Assembly: GCA_964478235.1 (NCBI GenBank)
Contig: CAYZGX010000016.1
Coordinates: 1-12,914, forward strand
Reading direction: 5' to 3'
DNA length: 12,914 nucleotides
DNA from: 2-02-FULL-45-10 sp964478235
Lineage (GTDB): Bacteria > Patescibacteriota > Patescibacteriia > Magasanikbacterales > GWA2-37-8
The notes under the pieces were generated by a model. That model worked only from the letters and a program-made list of their open reading frames with translations, searched no databases and was not told the origin of the DNA. The stretch's first letter is position 1. Every line of letters starts with the position of its first letter. This document shows positions 12,415-12,914 of the stretch, in pieces. Made by a program: the position numbers and the translations under genes.

Positions 12415-12914
12415 ATGCGTAAAATCATTCTCTCTGGCGGGGGGACGCTCGGCCCAGTCGTGCCTCTTCTCGCAGTAGCGGAAATGTACAAAGCCCAAGC
12501 GCCAGACACGGTATTTGTTTGGGTGGGGACCTCTCGTGGCCCCGAGCGTGAGCTTGTGGAAGAGGCGCATATCCCGTTTATTGCTTTGTCGGCCGGCAAA
12601 TGGCGCCGTTACTTCTCACTATTAAACATTACGGACACGTTTAAAATACTCGTGGCTTTTTTTCATTCCCTGATTATTCTGACCAAAGAAAAACCATCGG
12701 CTGTGGTGTCGTGTGGCGGATTTGTCAGCGTTCCACTTCATTTAGCAGCGGCGTTGCTTGGGATTCCAGCGTGGGTGCACCAGCAAGATGTGCGCCTTGG
12801 CTTGGCCAACAAAATCATGTTTCCGTTTGCTAAAAAAATTACCACCGCTATTCGAGACACGGTGGGTAGTTTGCCCGAGAAAAAAACTGAATGGATTGGT
12901 AATCCAGTGCGTGA
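12415..12914 (+). CDS. murG: MurG-like glycosyltransferase, N-terminal 166 residues (cut by window edge)
   Basis: The first 166 codons of a GT-B glycosyltransferase resembling MurG, which adds GlcNAc to lipid I to make lipid II at the inner face of the membrane. Matches: MRKIILSGGGT (residues 1-11) for the N-terminal glycine loop, CGGFVSVPLHLAAALLGIP for the second conserved block, a VHQQD...LGLANK block where MurG has HEQN...GLTN, and WIGNPVR near the window end where MurG has TGNPVR. Several usual residues differ: the glycine loop ends GTLGP where the family has GTGGH, and HEQN is HQQD. It follows rpoD by 11 nt without an SD. A divergent MurG is the best call; another GT-B lipid-linked glycosyltransferase is possible. 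The C-terminal donor-binding half is outside the window. Confidence 0.82.
   Translation, partial: MRKIILSGGGTLGPVVPLLAVAEMYKAQAPDTVFVWVGTSRGPERELVEEAHIPFIALSAGKWRRYFSLLNITDTFKILVAFFHSLIILTKEKPSAVVSCGGFVSVPLHLAAALLGIPAWVHQQDVRLGLANKIMFPFAKKITTAIRDTVGSLPEKKTEWIGNPVR

Noticed and set aside
1..12914. CRISPR array, insertion sequence or prophage genes
   Set aside because: No regularly spaced repeats, transposase, integrase or phage structural genes were seen. The island at 8106-9231 has no terminal repeats that I could identify.

Overview
The window carries mostly plus-strand housekeeping and export genes and looks like a small-genome bacterium, probably a member of the Candidate Phyla Radiation (Patescibacteria). 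This is inferred from gene style, not from a database search. The evidence is: almost no Shine-Dalgarno (SD) sites in front of the large genes, very short predicted leaders, tight gene packing, divergent forms of core proteins, and standard stop-codon use (TGA ends genes, so this is not a UGA-recoding lineage). Most plus-strand genes sit near 42-50% GC in the lines I counted.

Layout. At the left edge is a truncated minus-strand tRNA-Pro(GGG), then a terminator-like hairpin and a 74-aa minus-strand zinc-ribbon protein. A back-to-back promoter pair at about 393-443 drives that gene leftward and a pilT-like ATPase plus a CCA-adding enzyme rightward. A second good promoter (2998-3026) starts a five-gene operon: an AbrB-type regulator, a membrane-fusion protein, an ABC ATPase and two related FtsX/MacB-type permeases. 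It ends at a strong bidirectional terminator (8074-8105). The right part holds dnaG, rpoD and the start of a murG-like gene, all on the plus strand.

The unusual part is 8106-9231, between the exporter operon and dnaG. It is a minus-strand transcription unit of different character: GC is up to 60-70% in places, SD sites are strong, and the stop codons are TAG and TGA where every complete plus-strand gene ends in TAA. It starts at a near-consensus promoter (TTGACA, 17 bp, TATACT with an extended -10). It then has a leader of about 200 nt with five successive hairpins, one with a GNRA tetraloop and the last able to sequester the SD. After that come two unrecognised small proteins, each with two predicted membrane helices. 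They are separated by about 145 nt of nested inverted repeats and followed by a 3' region with further hairpins. The leader with its two small membrane proteins is the best candidate here for an undescribed regulated system.

How the genes work together: CCA addition (tRNA maturation), primase, principal sigma factor and MurG are core information and envelope functions. PilT powers type IV pilus retraction, although no other pilus gene is in the window. The AbrB-fusion protein-ABC-permease set forms a MacAB-like export or envelope-remodelling machine.
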